NCBI GenBank assembly: GCA_015059105.1
Contig: SVBB01000006.1
Location: 1-64,000, forward strand
Length of the DNA: 64,000 bases
Direction: 5' to 3'
From: Erysipelotrichaceae bacterium
GTDB lineage: Bacteria > Bacillota_I > Bacilli_A > RFN20 > CAG-826
Translations under genes and position numbers: made by a program
Notes under the pieces: generated by a model
The model's database searches: none
Told to the model about the DNA's origin: nothing
What the model saw: only the letters and a program-made list of their open reading frames with translations
Part shown: positions 36,874 through 46,771 of the stretch, one piece after another
How the letters are laid out: each line of letters begins with the position of its first letter
Numbering within the stretch: the first letter of the stretch is position 1

Positions 36874-37272
36874 TTAAGCCCCAAAAGTGTTTTCCGCTAA
36901 TGAATGGATGTAGGCCGCAAAGGCGTCAACAATACCAAACATAATGCCCATCACTACCTGGTAAACTGCAAAGATGATTACCAAGACAACAAAGACGAAT
37001 GCCACTAGAGATACAATCACCAAAATCGTCCAGCTCGTGACCACGAAGTATGAGATTGCAATAGAAGCGAAGAAAGCTGTTTTAATAATGCACCAGAAAG
37101 TGTGCAAGGAGAAAAACGAATCGTTATCTGACCATGTATCTCCGATGATTGCAAAACAGTTCATTGCATGTTCAAACATTCTTTTGAATGAACCGACGAT
37201 CAATATTCCGATGATGCCAAAAGCTTTATGGAATACGAAATCTTCAAATACGTTAGATTTAATGTTAGCCAT
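36874..37272 (-). CDS. Small membrane protein of the Hsp70/GTPase operon
   Basis: A 132-residue protein with membrane segments near residues 14-30, 60-80 and 80-115. No family is recognised. AGGAGG precedes ATG 37272. It lies 14 bp after the 58-residue membrane protein gene and 14 bp before the GTPase gene, so co-expression is near certain. Confidence 0.75.
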   Translation of the reverse strand: MANIKSNVFEDFVFHKAFGIIGILIVGSFKRMFEHAMNCFAIIGDTWSDNDSFFSLHTFWCIIKTAFFASIAISYFVVTSWTILVIVSLVAFVFVVLVIIFAVYQVVMGIMFGIVDAFAAYIHSLAENTFGA

Positions 37273-37286
37273 ATTATTCCTCCATA

Positions 37287-37463
37287 TTAAAGATTGCCAA
37301 TTCCTAGAACATCAGTGATAAAGGCTTGGATGATGAAGAAGATTCCACGATAAAATCCCCATACAGCCCCGATCATAATGCTAGCGGCGAGAACTCCTGC
37401 AAAAAGAAACGGACTTGCAAAGATGATTCCCACACCTAGTAAAAAACCAATAATAGATAGCAT
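37287..37463 (-). CDS. 58-residue hydrophobic membrane protein
   Basis: A short frame encoding 58 residues with two hydrophobic stretches (about 3-25 and 24-48) and almost no charge. A strong GGAGGAG site stands 6-8 bases before ATG 37463. The 14-bp gaps on both sides match those of its neighbours, which argues that it is a real gene even though it is below usual annotation cut-offs. It may be a small subunit of the membrane part of the system. Confidence 0.75.
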   Translation of the reverse strand: MLSIIGFLLGVGIIFASPFLFAGVLAASIMIGAVWGFYRGIFFIIQAFITDVLGIGNL

Positions 37464-37477
37464 AGTATCTCCTCCTT

Positions 37478-40279
37478 TTATTTCTTCTTGTGGAAAAGAT
37501 TATTCCAGAATCCACTTTTTTTCTCTTCCACTTCATTGGTTTGTTTTTGTGTATTATTAACATCAGCGTTACTGCTGGTGCTACTTCCTTTTTGTTGAGG
37601 CTCAATTTTTATTTCCTCAAAATTTGGATTATTATTCATTAACGGTGGCTTACTATTCGTTGGAGTTGGTAAAGGCACTATGCCGTTAAGTTCATCCGCT
37701 AATCTTTTTAATTCAGGATAATATTGACCTTCTTTATCTTGCCTGACTTCTTTAGTAAGATATTTTGCTAATCCCTTCTTGTCTTTTGGAGTCATATTAG
37801 AAGAGAGTTTCTTATAAATTTTATCCGCGATAGGAGAGAATGTATCTCCGCGTTTGCTGGCCAAATAGAGAATTACATAATATTTATCTGCATCAATTTT
37901 CTCTAAGTTAGAAAGGTTGTATAAATCATTCACCATGTTTTCCTGGTCCGCATAAGGGGCGCAGATATTATTAAATAAGGTCGCATCATTACTAAATGAA
38001 ACGGTTTTATATTTTAATAAGGTCGTAACTAAAGAACGGAGATAAGTTCTCGCGAAGAGGAATTTACGATTATTATCATCAACACCATTAAAGATGGAAG
38101 CATATAAATTCTTATCCATGAGACGTTGACGCATCATCACCTCTTTTAAAGATAGTAATTCTTCTGCAAATAATTTAACTTCCACGTTACTGCTCACAGC
38201 GCCGAGACGTTTTAAGGCATTGAATTCATTTTTATAACGAGCTAAATCACCACCCGCGATTTTCTCTAAACTACTTAAAAGAGCAGAATAGATCGCTTTA
38301 TCTTCATCTTTAACTCCTTGTGTAGTGAAAATATTTAACCAATAAGAAATATCATTTGGCTGAATTGCAACGAGCAAATAACCTTTAAAGGCTTTGATGA
38401 ATAAACCTTCTTCATCATCATCTTTTAGATAATATTTCTCATAGTATGATTTAAGGGATTCGTTGGTGCGGCGAGGGGCAGAAGCAAAATCATCTTTTTC
38501 AATCTTTTTAACGATGTTTTTGATGTCGTCGCGTTTAAATAACTCATCATCAATTCTTTGATATCTATTAATATCACTCTTAATGAAATTAGAATAAGCG
38601 GTATATGCTTCCTTTTTATCACTATGGCAGATGAGTAGCTTATATAGCCTATTTGCAATATAATTGATATCGTTTATATCTTTTAGATAAAGGAGATATT
38701 CTTGGTGAGATTTAATGTCGATCTTATCCACGATTTTCTTATATAAATCACTCTTAAAAGTTACTAAATATGGACTAATAACATTAACGATATATGCCAT
38801 GAATTGTTTATCGTTATTGTTATAACTTTCTTCACATATTTTCATCATGAGGTCATAGAGCACTTCTTTGTCTTTATCGATGTTATATGAAGAATCACTA
38901 AATAAAGAATCAAGATAAAGAGCGAGCAAAGCATGATTATTTCTATTCTTATTTAATAATTCTTTACCTTCTCCACTTAATGGATATAGACGCGCGAATT
39001 CTTTATATATATTAGAATATTTATTTTTAGTTTCATTGATAAAGGCATTCTCATTTTGATTAGAAGACTGCAGATATGGATCAAAGATAAAATGAACATA
39101 TTTTTCTTTATCCGCTTCGCTGAGAAGAGGATAGAGGAATCTTTCCATCGCCAAAGTGGCTTCACCTTTAGGATATTTTCCACTTATGACATTATTAAAG
39201 GCATCCGGAATGAAACGAGATAAATTAGTCCCCCTGGAATAGACATTGAGAAGTTCAAGAGCTTCATTAACATCATAATTATCTAGGCCATTCTTCTCGA
39301 GTTCATTGATGCGCACCGCCATATGATTATCCACACTATATGTGTTTTTGATGCGCTCAATGGTTGCTACAAAAGTCATCGCAGAATAGATATCTTTTTC
39401 GAGATATTTTTCTTCTTGATCGACCAATTCATCAACAGTAAGATTTTGAGTGAACTGGTTATTTGGAATATCCACTACCACGCTCGTCAATAATTTTTGT
39501 TGGAGTTTCATTCTCGAAGAAGAACCAGTAATGAATTGAATGCGATATTTTGAACCTTCTGGTAAACCGAGTTTTACATTATTATCATCATAAGAATAAG
39601 TATTGAAGAATATTTGTTCTGCTTCTTCGGGAGATAATAATAAAGAAATCGCGGAAATCCATAGACGTGCATTTTCTAATTTATCATTGATAAAAATCGG
39701 TTGTTTATTATTTTTATCCTTTAAAATGGTGACAATTTTTTTAATATGTTCTTTACGATTATCACTATTTAAGAACGCAGTAATTTCACTTTGTGAAAAA
39801 CTTGCGGATGTTTCAACATCAATAGACGGTAATGGAGCGGGATTTTTAGCTGTCCATTCTTCAAGAGTTAAATCATGGCGGAATATGCTTGATCCCATAT
39901 AGAGAATCGGAAATTTTTCGACTTTATCCATAACTAGAGCGTGAATTAAATAGTTCCCCGTTCTCCCACTTGGAGTAAAGCCTTTAAATTCTGGTCCGAT
40001 ATAGCCAGATTCCGCTAAACAGTATTTTCCACTTGGAAGTTTGAAATAAGCAAAATTACGTGGACATACACCTTCGATATCTTTCATATCAACAGGGTTC
40101 CAGGTCATGTTATTTAAAGACCTACGCATATCAGAAAGCATCGGTACCGCTGGATATTGCATAAGCAAGAAAATCACTTTCGCATCATCTTGAGAAATAT
40201 CAGAAGACATCGAATAAACGGCGTAACCACCATTAGGTGAGTTCTTATAGGAAGTATAAAGATATTGACTTACTTTCAT
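37478..40279 (-). CDS. GAP1-like (GTPase-associated protein 1) large protein
   Basis: A 933-residue soluble protein. The N-terminal 150 residues (SQYLYTSYKNSPNGGYAVYS; GRTGNYLIHALVMD) resemble the GAP1-N2 domain described next to double-GTPases in predicted conflict systems. The middle 600 residues are helical, and the C-terminal 70 are a low-complexity Pro/Asn linker ending in basic KSGFWNNLFHKKK. It lies directly after the GTPase at 40296, as GAP1 proteins usually do. I use ATG 40279 because AAGGAGAAGG stands just before it; the frame is open to 40321. The biochemical role is unknown. Confidence 0.75.
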   Translation of the reverse strand: MKVSQYLYTSYKNSPNGGYAVYSMSSDISQDDAKVIFLLMQYPAVPMLSDMRRSLNNMTWNPVDMKDIEGVCPRNFAYFKLPSGKYCLAESGYIGPEFKGFTPSGRTGNYLIHALVMDKVEKFPILYMGSSIFRHDLTLEEWTAKNPAPLPSIDVETSASFSQSEITAFLNSDNRKEHIKKIVTILKDKNNKQPIFINDKLENARLWISAISLLLSPEEAEQIFFNTYSYDDNNVKLGLPEGSKYRIQFITGSSSRMKLQQKLLTSVVVDIPNNQFTQNLTVDELVDQEEKYLEKDIYSAMTFVATIERIKNTYSVDNHMAVRINELEKNGLDNYDVNEALELLNVYSRGTNLSRFIPDAFNNVISGKYPKGEATLAMERFLYPLLSEADKEKYVHFIFDPYLQSSNQNENAFINETKNKYSNIYKEFARLYPLSGEGKELLNKNRNNHALLALYLDSLFSDSSYNIDKDKEVLYDLMMKICEESYNNNDKQFMAYIVNVISPYLVTFKSDLYKKIVDKIDIKSHQEYLLYLKDINDINYIANRLYKLLICHSDKKEAYTAYSNFIKSDINRYQRIDDELFKRDDIKNIVKKIEKDDFASAPRRTNESLKSYYEKYYLKDDDEEGLFIKAFKGYLLVAIQPNDISYWLNIFTTQGVKDEDKAIYSALLSSLEKIAGGDLARYKNEFNALKRLGAVSSNVEVKLFAEELLSLKEVMMRQRLMDKNLYASIFNGVDDNNRKFLFARTYLRSLVTTLLKYKTVSFSNDATLFNNICAPYADQENMVNDLYNLSNLEKIDADKYYVILYLASKRGDTFSPIADKIYKKLSSNMTPKDKKGLAKYLTKEVRQDKEGQYYPELKRLADELNGIVPLPTPTNSKPPLMNNNPNFEEIKIEPQQKGSSTSSNADVNNTQKQTNEVEEKKSGFWNNLFHKKK

Positions 40280-40295
40280 CACACCTTCTCCTTTC

Positions 40296-41432
40296 TTACA
40301 ACTTCTTGGTTGTCGTGACAAATTTGTATTGGGCTAAAATCCAAATTAATGGGTCGAGGATATTTTTAGGTTTTGGACCTTCTTCTGGAAGTTGTTCGAA
40401 TTCATCGGGAGCTGTTCCAAGAGCGCTGCAAGCGAAAAAGCCAACTTTAGTAAAAGCTTTGAGTCCTTGCGTTAATTCCCCGTCTCCTTCAAAGAAGTTG
40501 CCAAGTAGTCCATCCATATCAATCTGACATGATTCGAAATGGCTCTTGATGAAAGTTCCATATTTTTCATGTGGTGAAACATCATAGATTGCCATCGTAT
40601 CATCGATCAAACCATATTTTTCTAAAACGTCCATCTTCGTGAAGACGAGAGCGATTGGAATATCGATGTTTCCACGGATGTTAGTTTTTCTTCTAATCTG
40701 CTCCACAATATTGGATAAAACAGTTTCAATGTCTGTATTTTTCTGTGGTAAAGATACTCCTTTGGCCGCTAATACCTTACGAATTGACGGGACCTGTAAT
40801 GGGTCGAGGAGGAGGATGATACCTTTGGAGTTAGCGATATATTGGTTATAAACATCCATCGAGTTTGAAGAATCTAAGTTTTCACCTGCGGTATCATAGA
40901 AAGTCAAAGTGACGATGTTTTTAATGTTATTTTTCTTATCCATAAAACGGAGAGGGAAAATGAGAGGTGGGGTTTCACCGGCGTCAGTCGCAGTGATGAC
41001 TTGATGGGCCTCATATAAGGGCTCCCCGTAGAATTGGTTATAATGGTTTTTGCTCTCTTCATCCGCGGAGATTGCTAAAGAACAATTGAAGCGAAGAGAC
41101 ATTTTCTTTCTAATTTCGTGAATTAAAACACCGATGTAATTACTTTTACCAGTAGCTTTCGCTCCTAATAAAGCAATCGGTAAAGATATTTCATTTAAAA
41201 AATCACGTGGAATTGCGCGTTGAATATGTGGACAAAGAATAGTCTTAGACGCGTGGTTGCAGTTCATGCAGCGACGCACATCCTTTGGATTGACACTACT
41301 ATCGGGATTTCTCTGCACTTTGTTTGGGCACGGTGCAGTCGTATCGCCAGCGATGTTATAAGAACACAAAACTTTGCATTCTTCTAGAGTGTGCTCGTTA
41401 TAACAGTACGGACAAGTAAATCTATTAGCCAT
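40296..41432 (-). CDS. Zinc-ribbon GTPase (double-GTPase 1-like)
   Basis: Residues 7-70 hold Cys-rich zinc knuckles (CPYC, CMNC, a later CPH). The GTPase domain has P-loop GAKATGKS (90-97), G3-like YDTAGEN, and G4 FTKMDVLEK. There is no membrane segment, unlike the second GTPase at 35426. In related loci such GTPases switch or polymerise on a signal. It sits between the J-like protein (9 bp upstream) and the GAP1-like gene (16 bp downstream). Confidence 0.82.
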   Translation of the reverse strand: MANRFTCPYCYNEHTLEECKVLCSYNIAGDTTAPCPNKVQRNPDSSVNPKDVRRCMNCNHASKTILCPHIQRAIPRDFLNEISLPIALLGAKATGKSNYIGVLIHEIRKKMSLRFNCSLAISADEESKNHYNQFYGEPLYEAHQVITATDAGETPPLIFPLRFMDKKNNIKNIVTLTFYDTAGENLDSSNSMDVYNQYIANSKGIILLLDPLQVPSIRKVLAAKGVSLPQKNTDIETVLSNIVEQIRRKTNIRGNIDIPIALVFTKMDVLEKYGLIDDTMAIYDVSPHEKYGTFIKSHFESCQIDMDGLLGNFFEGDGELTQGLKAFTKVGFFACSALGTAPDEFEQLPEEGPKPKNILDPLIWILAQYKFVTTTKKL

Positions 41433-41441
41433 AAGAACCTC

Positions 41442-44400
41442 CTATAATTTTTCTTGTCTTCTAAGCTTCACATAGCAACCATTTTCACTTTTCACAAAGA
41501 GAGCGAATTTAGCTCCAAGCGGTAAAGGTGGGCAAGTGAAGGAGAGTGAACCTTTATACTTCTTTCCTATAAATCCTTTTTTCAAAGTAATAGCAGGGAA
41601 GGAAGTTAGTTCATCACCAGAATTTTTATCTAGCGGTAATTTACGATCATGATAACGGAGAGTAGTTTCAGGAACTGTAGCCTCGTGATCACATTCAAAA
41701 CTCACCGTTAATTTACAAGATTTCCCTACCACCCCAGGGTGATCGATAGCAAAGAACACCACTTCTCTAGTACGAGGAGTGATCACATCATCAATATGAG
41801 TAGCGCGGGAATATATTTTGTTGCCACCCACCACTAATTCCGAGAATAAAGAGATGTAGTGGCTAACATTTTTCTTTAAAGGTAATTTAAAGCCATCTTG
41901 ACTTAAGAAATCGCTTGGTTTTCCTTCATAGACATCGTCAGCTTCTTCTAGAAAATCGTTGACAAAATGGGAGTTACTAACTTTGACATAGATTTTTGAA
42001 GCGGATTGGTTCGGAGTTCCTTTGATAATCAAAGTATTTTCTGTCTCTTCATAAGAAAGTCCATCGATACCAGTGATAGTATTGACGGGAATCGGCTCGC
42101 TGATGATGAATAATTGGTCATTAGCGATGTAAGGATAAACGAAACCGACAGATCCGACAGGAAGAGTGAATATCTTATTGCCGTTATTATCTTTTTTAAT
42201 GTCGATGAATGATAAGCCATTAATCATCTTGGCTTGTTCGCTGATCTTGGTAATTACATTAGTGATAATCGAACTAGATTTTGCATTAGCGAATAATAAT
42301 TTTGCATTTCCTGTATCATTTTCATCAAAAGAAATATTAAATGCACTATCGCTTATCTGATTAACTTTCACATTTTTAAGTGGGGAAAGAGCGCTGAAAG
42401 TTGTAAATACTTGTTTGCTGCCTCTCGAAGAGATGATTCGACCGTTATTTTCATAATTAACGATGATCAAATAACCGACACTCTGCGCCGTTGGTGAATC
42501 AGTGAAACCTTTTAAAGTTGCTTCTACTTTACGAGCACTAGTTTTGCTGATTGGAGCAATAGCGTTATCGGAACAATATACTTCGATGGATTTAGCGTTA
42601 GCAGGGGCGCTATAAGAGACCTTGATAATATTTGGCTCCATCGATTGGACAACGTTATTCACTTCTTGGAAAAGCACAACCGGGCTCATCGCTTTGGTGA
42701 GAGAAGAATTAACATCTGCACGCGTTGCAAAAACAGCATAATAATATTGCACCGCACTCACCACACCGCTATCATCAAAGAAATTTAATGAAAGATTATT
42801 GATAACAATCTCGCCATCGGTTGCCGATGTCGGCGCACTACCGATTTTCTTGATGACGGTATATAGATTCCCATCTGCATCTTTTCCAACATCCCATTCG
42901 ATACGAACAAATTTATTATCGTTGACCATAACCTTAAGGTTACTTGGCGCATTAGGCGGATATTTGCTCATGAAGGCTTTCGCATCAGAATAGTCAGAGC
43001 AAATCTCTAATGAAGCGATGGCGCATTTGATTGCCTCACTGATGCGACCACCATTCACAAAAGTGCGGGCTTTATTAATTTCTGCATTCGCCTTCGCGAT
43101 ATTATTCTTGATGTCGAGAATGAGATCGTCAGTGACTTTGCCGTTATATGTTAAATATTTATTTTTTAAGGCAATCGCTAAAGAAAGAGCTCGCATGAAG
43201 CATTTTTTGACAATTGCTTCATCGATGGTTTTAAGTTCTTCTTTATAAGCTGCCCCTAATGTTTCTTCTTCTTTTTTACGTTTTTCAATTTCTTGAGTGG
43301 CTTTATTAATCTTGCTTGCCACTTTACTACCCGCGAAATCTGGTTCGGGGACGCATGAACGTATAGAGCTGATCGCCGCATTGGCTTTCGCCTCATCATA
43401 AGCGACAGATAGTAGTTCTTTATCTAATAAAGCGGAAGCTTGATCGAATAATTTTTTATTGTTGTAATTAGCTTTACATGTTGGACATGTCTGACTCTTC
43501 TTGGTGAAAGCCATCTTTGAACCACAGTTCCAACATGAAACTTCAAGAGGGCGACCACAATGTGGACAAACTGTCGCGCCTACTTCATAGATTTTTCCAC
43601 AATCATCGTATGGACAAATCTCGAGATGTTTGATACCAAGTTGGCCTTTGACACTATCCGCATCATCACCGCCACTTACCATCAAATTGTAATATTTTAA
43701 TCCCGCGCCAAGCATCTCTTCCACTTCGTTGATTGGAAGTTTGGTACGCGATTGAATGATCGTCGCAAAATCATAATATTCTTTTAAAGTGATATCTTTT
43801 GCGCCATAAGATTTGCGGAGTCTAAAATTCCCCCACACTTCGTCTTTAAGCATGATATAAAAATCATATTGTTGACGAGTTTTCTTGTCTTTTAAAAGAA
43901 TACTTTTTACAAGACCACAAATAGTATTAGCGGTCTGTTTGACCTTAAGATCACTTTTCTTATTCGCTTCCTGATATACCCTTTGTTGAGCAGCATCGAT
44001 TTCAGATTCGCTTGCGCTATTAGCGATGCCGAGGAATTCATACATATCTTTCTTTGCCGGAGGAGTTGCTAAAATATCGCTGACCTTATCGAAGTCACTA
44101 AGCGGAATCACATTTGTAATATTATCGATATATTTTACGGCTTTATTAGAATTGAATTTATTGAAACAATCTTCTAATTCTGGGAACGTAAAATATTTCA
44201 TCGTCTTATTGACGGTGTTGCATAAATCTTGTAATTCACTGCGGTAAATGATGCCATTACTCTTCACTTTTGAAGAGATGATTTGCATGACATCATCAAG
44301 TTTGAAGTGCTTTGCTCTTTCAGCTTCTTCCTTCTTTTTTGCGGGATCTTTGAGCAAGGTTTCTTCAATATCTGAACGAAGTTCTATTAAGCGACGAGAA

Positions 44401-44543
44401 ACGATGTCACCGCTTGTATTGCCACATGCCGAGGCGATGGCTTTAGTAATTTCGTTAGCGTTATTTGCATCGATACCAAGTTTGCATGCGATGAAATAAT
44501 TATATTTAGGATTCTTAAGCTCCTCTGGTGTACGTACGCTCAT
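41442..44543 (-). CDS. J-like/zinc-ribbon/FN3 protein, 1033 residues
   Basis: The order is: a helical N-terminus; a J-domain-like segment at about 166-228 (DMYEFLGIANSASESEIDAA...KTRQQYDFYI) in which the HPD that activates Hsp70 is missing; two zinc ribbons at about 310-357 (CPYDDCG..CPHCG and CWNCG..CPTC); a coiled-coil/helical part; then at least two fibronectin-III-like domains from about residue 530 (NAPSNLKVMVNDNKFVRIEW) and more beta-rich sequence to the end. It follows the two Hsp70 genes and probably links them to the GTPases or to clients. Confidence 0.72.
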   Translation of the reverse strand: MSVRTPEELKNPKYNYFIACKLGIDANNANEITKAIASACGNTSGDIVSRRLIELRSDIEETLLKDPAKKKEEAERAKHFKLDDVMQIISSKVKSNGIIYRSELQDLCNTVNKTMKYFTFPELEDCFNKFNSNKAVKYIDNITNVIPLSDFDKVSDILATPPAKKDMYEFLGIANSASESEIDAAQQRVYQEANKKSDLKVKQTANTICGLVKSILLKDKKTRQQYDFYIMLKDEVWGNFRLRKSYGAKDITLKEYYDFATIIQSRTKLPINEVEEMLGAGLKYYNLMVSGGDDADSVKGQLGIKHLEICPYDDCGKIYEVGATVCPHCGRPLEVSCWNCGSKMAFTKKSQTCPTCKANYNNKKLFDQASALLDKELLSVAYDEAKANAAISSIRSCVPEPDFAGSKVASKINKATQEIEKRKKEEETLGAAYKEELKTIDEAIVKKCFMRALSLAIALKNKYLTYNGKVTDDLILDIKNNIAKANAEINKARTFVNGGRISEAIKCAIASLEICSDYSDAKAFMSKYPPNAPSNLKVMVNDNKFVRIEWDVGKDADGNLYTVIKKIGSAPTSATDGEIVINNLSLNFFDDSGVVSAVQYYYAVFATRADVNSSLTKAMSPVVLFQEVNNVVQSMEPNIIKVSYSAPANAKSIEVYCSDNAIAPISKTSARKVEATLKGFTDSPTAQSVGYLIIVNYENNGRIISSRGSKQVFTTFSALSPLKNVKVNQISDSAFNISFDENDTGNAKLLFANAKSSSIITNVITKISEQAKMINGLSFIDIKKDNNGNKIFTLPVGSVGFVYPYIANDQLFIISEPIPVNTITGIDGLSYEETENTLIIKGTPNQSASKIYVKVSNSHFVNDFLEEADDVYEGKPSDFLSQDGFKLPLKKNVSHYISLFSELVVGGNKIYSRATHIDDVITPRTREVVFFAIDHPGVVGKSCKLTVSFECDHEATVPETTLRYHDRKLPLDKNSGDELTSFPAITLKKGFIGKKYKGSLSFTCPPLPLGAKFALFVKSENGCYVKLRRQEKL

Positions 44544-44599
44544 ATGATAAATTCCTTATATTTAAAGTAATAATTACACTGCTAAACAAGTGCTAAAAA

Positions 44600-46732
44600 C
44601 TAATTGCCACTTGCAAGGGAAGAACCAATCGACTTGAAAGTGGTAACGAGTTGACTCAAGTCAACCTTCTTAGCACAGCCTGGGGAAGCGATTTGGTTAA
44701 GGAACGATTGATTGCTGTCGGCGACGCCTACCGCATATATCGTTGCTCCTTTATTTTTCACATCATTCGCGGAGTTTTTCGCTACTTCTGGTTCCCACCA
44801 TTCGCCATCTGTTAAAACGATGATAATCTCTGTGCCAGCTTGCACTGATCCCCCGCCACCGAAGGCGCTTTTAAGAGAAAATTTTGGTTTAGCCCCACCA
44901 CTCGTATTCATTCTGTAATACCTTAAGTAATGGTTGAATGGGTCCGCGCTTGTGCCACCATCAGCATCTAATGCATTAACCGCCGACATGATACGTGATT
45001 TATTTTGTTCATGATCTAACACCATTTGACAATTTTCATTGAAGGAAATGAGTGAAACATGGGTGAAAGATAAATCTATTTGATTTACAAATTCTTCGAC
45101 AGCTTGAACCGCCGCTCTGATACCAGACCCATACATAGAACCAGAAATATCGATCATGAATGTAACATCAAATACCGGTTTACGGCTCTCAGCTTTCTCT
45201 TTCTTTAAACGCGCTTCAATTTCACTTAAGGATTCAGTGATTGGACACTGTTTAACATTCAAGGATTGACCGCCTTGAATCTTGGCTTTCACTTCCACGA
45301 CACCGTTTTGGTTATATAGATATGAAACGACAACTTGGTTCTTTCCGCTTGGGAAACCTGTTATTTCATATTTATATAAAATATTTGCGTCATAAGGATC
45401 CTCAGTCTCGCCTTGGAGAACATAGGCTTCCATCTTTGTGCCTTGATAGGAATAACTCTTATCGAAGTCTTCTCCAACATTGGAATTTTTCTTGATGACG
45501 ATGGAGTTAATTAATTTATCACTTTCATCATTTTCCCAAATCAATAAGCCTAAAGAATGGGAAGTGATATCTTTGATACTGTTATTAGACAGGGTGAAGG
45601 CTGCTGGTTTTTCTCCCCCAGAGAAATTCGCCATCCCCAAATTAACGGGATTAAGAGTCAGGGTTCCAAATTTGCATAGATGGGCTTGCATAGCTGCCCC
45701 TGCGGCGACGATAGAGTCAACTTTGTTTCCGATGATGCGTGGTTTTTTTCCGAATTCTCTTTCCACTGCTTCTGCAATCTGTGGCATTCTTGTGGAACCA
45801 CCGACAAGGACGACCTCATCGAGATTCTTCCAAGAAAATCCTCCGCCAATTTCTGTGAAACACTGCTCTGTTAAAAGCATCGTTTCATTGAGTAAATTTT
45901 CTGTTGCACGATCAAAATCAGCGCGTGTTATCTCGTATTTTCCATACATTCCATCACATTGAATGGCAATATTAGTAGATGGAACATTAGTTAAGACCTT
46001 CTTGGCTTTTTCACATTTGACCATGAGCTCGTTAAAATCTTCAGGGTAGGCGGTGATATCAATGCCAAATTCGCTATTGAATTTATCGACGACAAAATCA
46101 ATCAAAGCGCGATCCCAGTCTCTTCCTCCGAGTTGGTGGTTACCATTAGTGCAAAGCGGGGTGACGTTTGGTCCGACAATCTTTGCAATCGTGACGTCAA
46201 AAGTACCACCGCCAAGGTCATAAACCATGACATTTTTTGTTCCGACCCCAGTTAAACCATAAGCGATGATTGCTGCCGTTGGTTCGTTGAGTATTTTTAA
46301 TACTTTAAGACCTGCTCTTTCACCGGCATGAATAGTAGCCTGTCTTTGAGCTTCATTAAAATAAGCTGGGCAAGTGATAACTGCTCCTTCAATTTCCACA
46401 TCATTAGATTCTTCAATCTGTTTTTTGAGATTTTCCAGAAAAATAGCCGACAAATCTTCAGCAGAATAATCTTTTCCGTCTAAATATGCCGAATAATTTG
46501 GCTCTCCCATCTGGGACTTATAGAATGAAGCAGTGTTAGTGTTTCCACTAGCTTGTAAGTCTTTTGCTTCTTGTCCGATGAGAATTTGCCCACCTTCGAT
46601 ATAGACTACCGAGGGGGTAGTTTCCTCACCGATTTCATTTTTTAAAATATTTATTTTGGAGGTACCCTCATCAAAGAGAGCAACCGCCGAATAGGTCGTG
46701 CCTAAATCAATTCCAACATTAACTTTTTTCAT
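44600..46732 (-). CDS. Hsp70-vWA fusion protein
   Basis: Residues 1-370 are a full Hsp70 ATPase domain (GIDLGTTYS, NEPTAAIIAYG, YDLGGGTFD, LVGGSTRM). Residues about 385-500 are a divergent substrate-binding beta domain. Residues about 515-700 are a von Willebrand A domain whose MIDAS motif starts DISGS (about 528) and continues with GGTSAD and LTDGEW. The helical lid of normal DnaK is replaced by the vWA domain. MIDAS domains bind partners through a metal ion, so this chaperone may recruit a specific target. ATG 46732 is used; a TTG at 46747 could add five residues. Confidence 0.93.
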   Translation of the reverse strand: MKKVNVGIDLGTTYSAVALFDEGTSKINILKNEIGEETTPSVVYIEGGQILIGQEAKDLQASGNTNTASFYKSQMGEPNYSAYLDGKDYSAEDLSAIFLENLKKQIEESNDVEIEGAVITCPAYFNEAQRQATIHAGERAGLKVLKILNEPTAAIIAYGLTGVGTKNVMVYDLGGGTFDVTIAKIVGPNVTPLCTNGNHQLGGRDWDRALIDFVVDKFNSEFGIDITAYPEDFNELMVKCEKAKKVLTNVPSTNIAIQCDGMYGKYEITRADFDRATENLLNETMLLTEQCFTEIGGGFSWKNLDEVVLVGGSTRMPQIAEAVEREFGKKPRIIGNKVDSIVAAGAAMQAHLCKFGTLTLNPVNLGMANFSGGEKPAAFTLSNNSIKDITSHSLGLLIWENDESDKLINSIVIKKNSNVGEDFDKSYSYQGTKMEAYVLQGETEDPYDANILYKYEITGFPSGKNQVVVSYLYNQNGVVEVKAKIQGGQSLNVKQCPITESLSEIEARLKKEKAESRKPVFDVTFMIDISGSMYGSGIRAAVQAVEEFVNQIDLSFTHVSLISFNENCQMVLDHEQNKSRIMSAVNALDADGGTSADPFNHYLRYYRMNTSGGAKPKFSLKSAFGGGGSVQAGTEIIIVLTDGEWWEPEVAKNSANDVKNKGATIYAVGVADSNQSFLNQIASPGCAKKVDLSQLVTTFKSIGSSLASGN

Positions 46733-46771
46733 AAGAGTACCTCGCAAAAAAATAAATAATTTTTTAAATAA

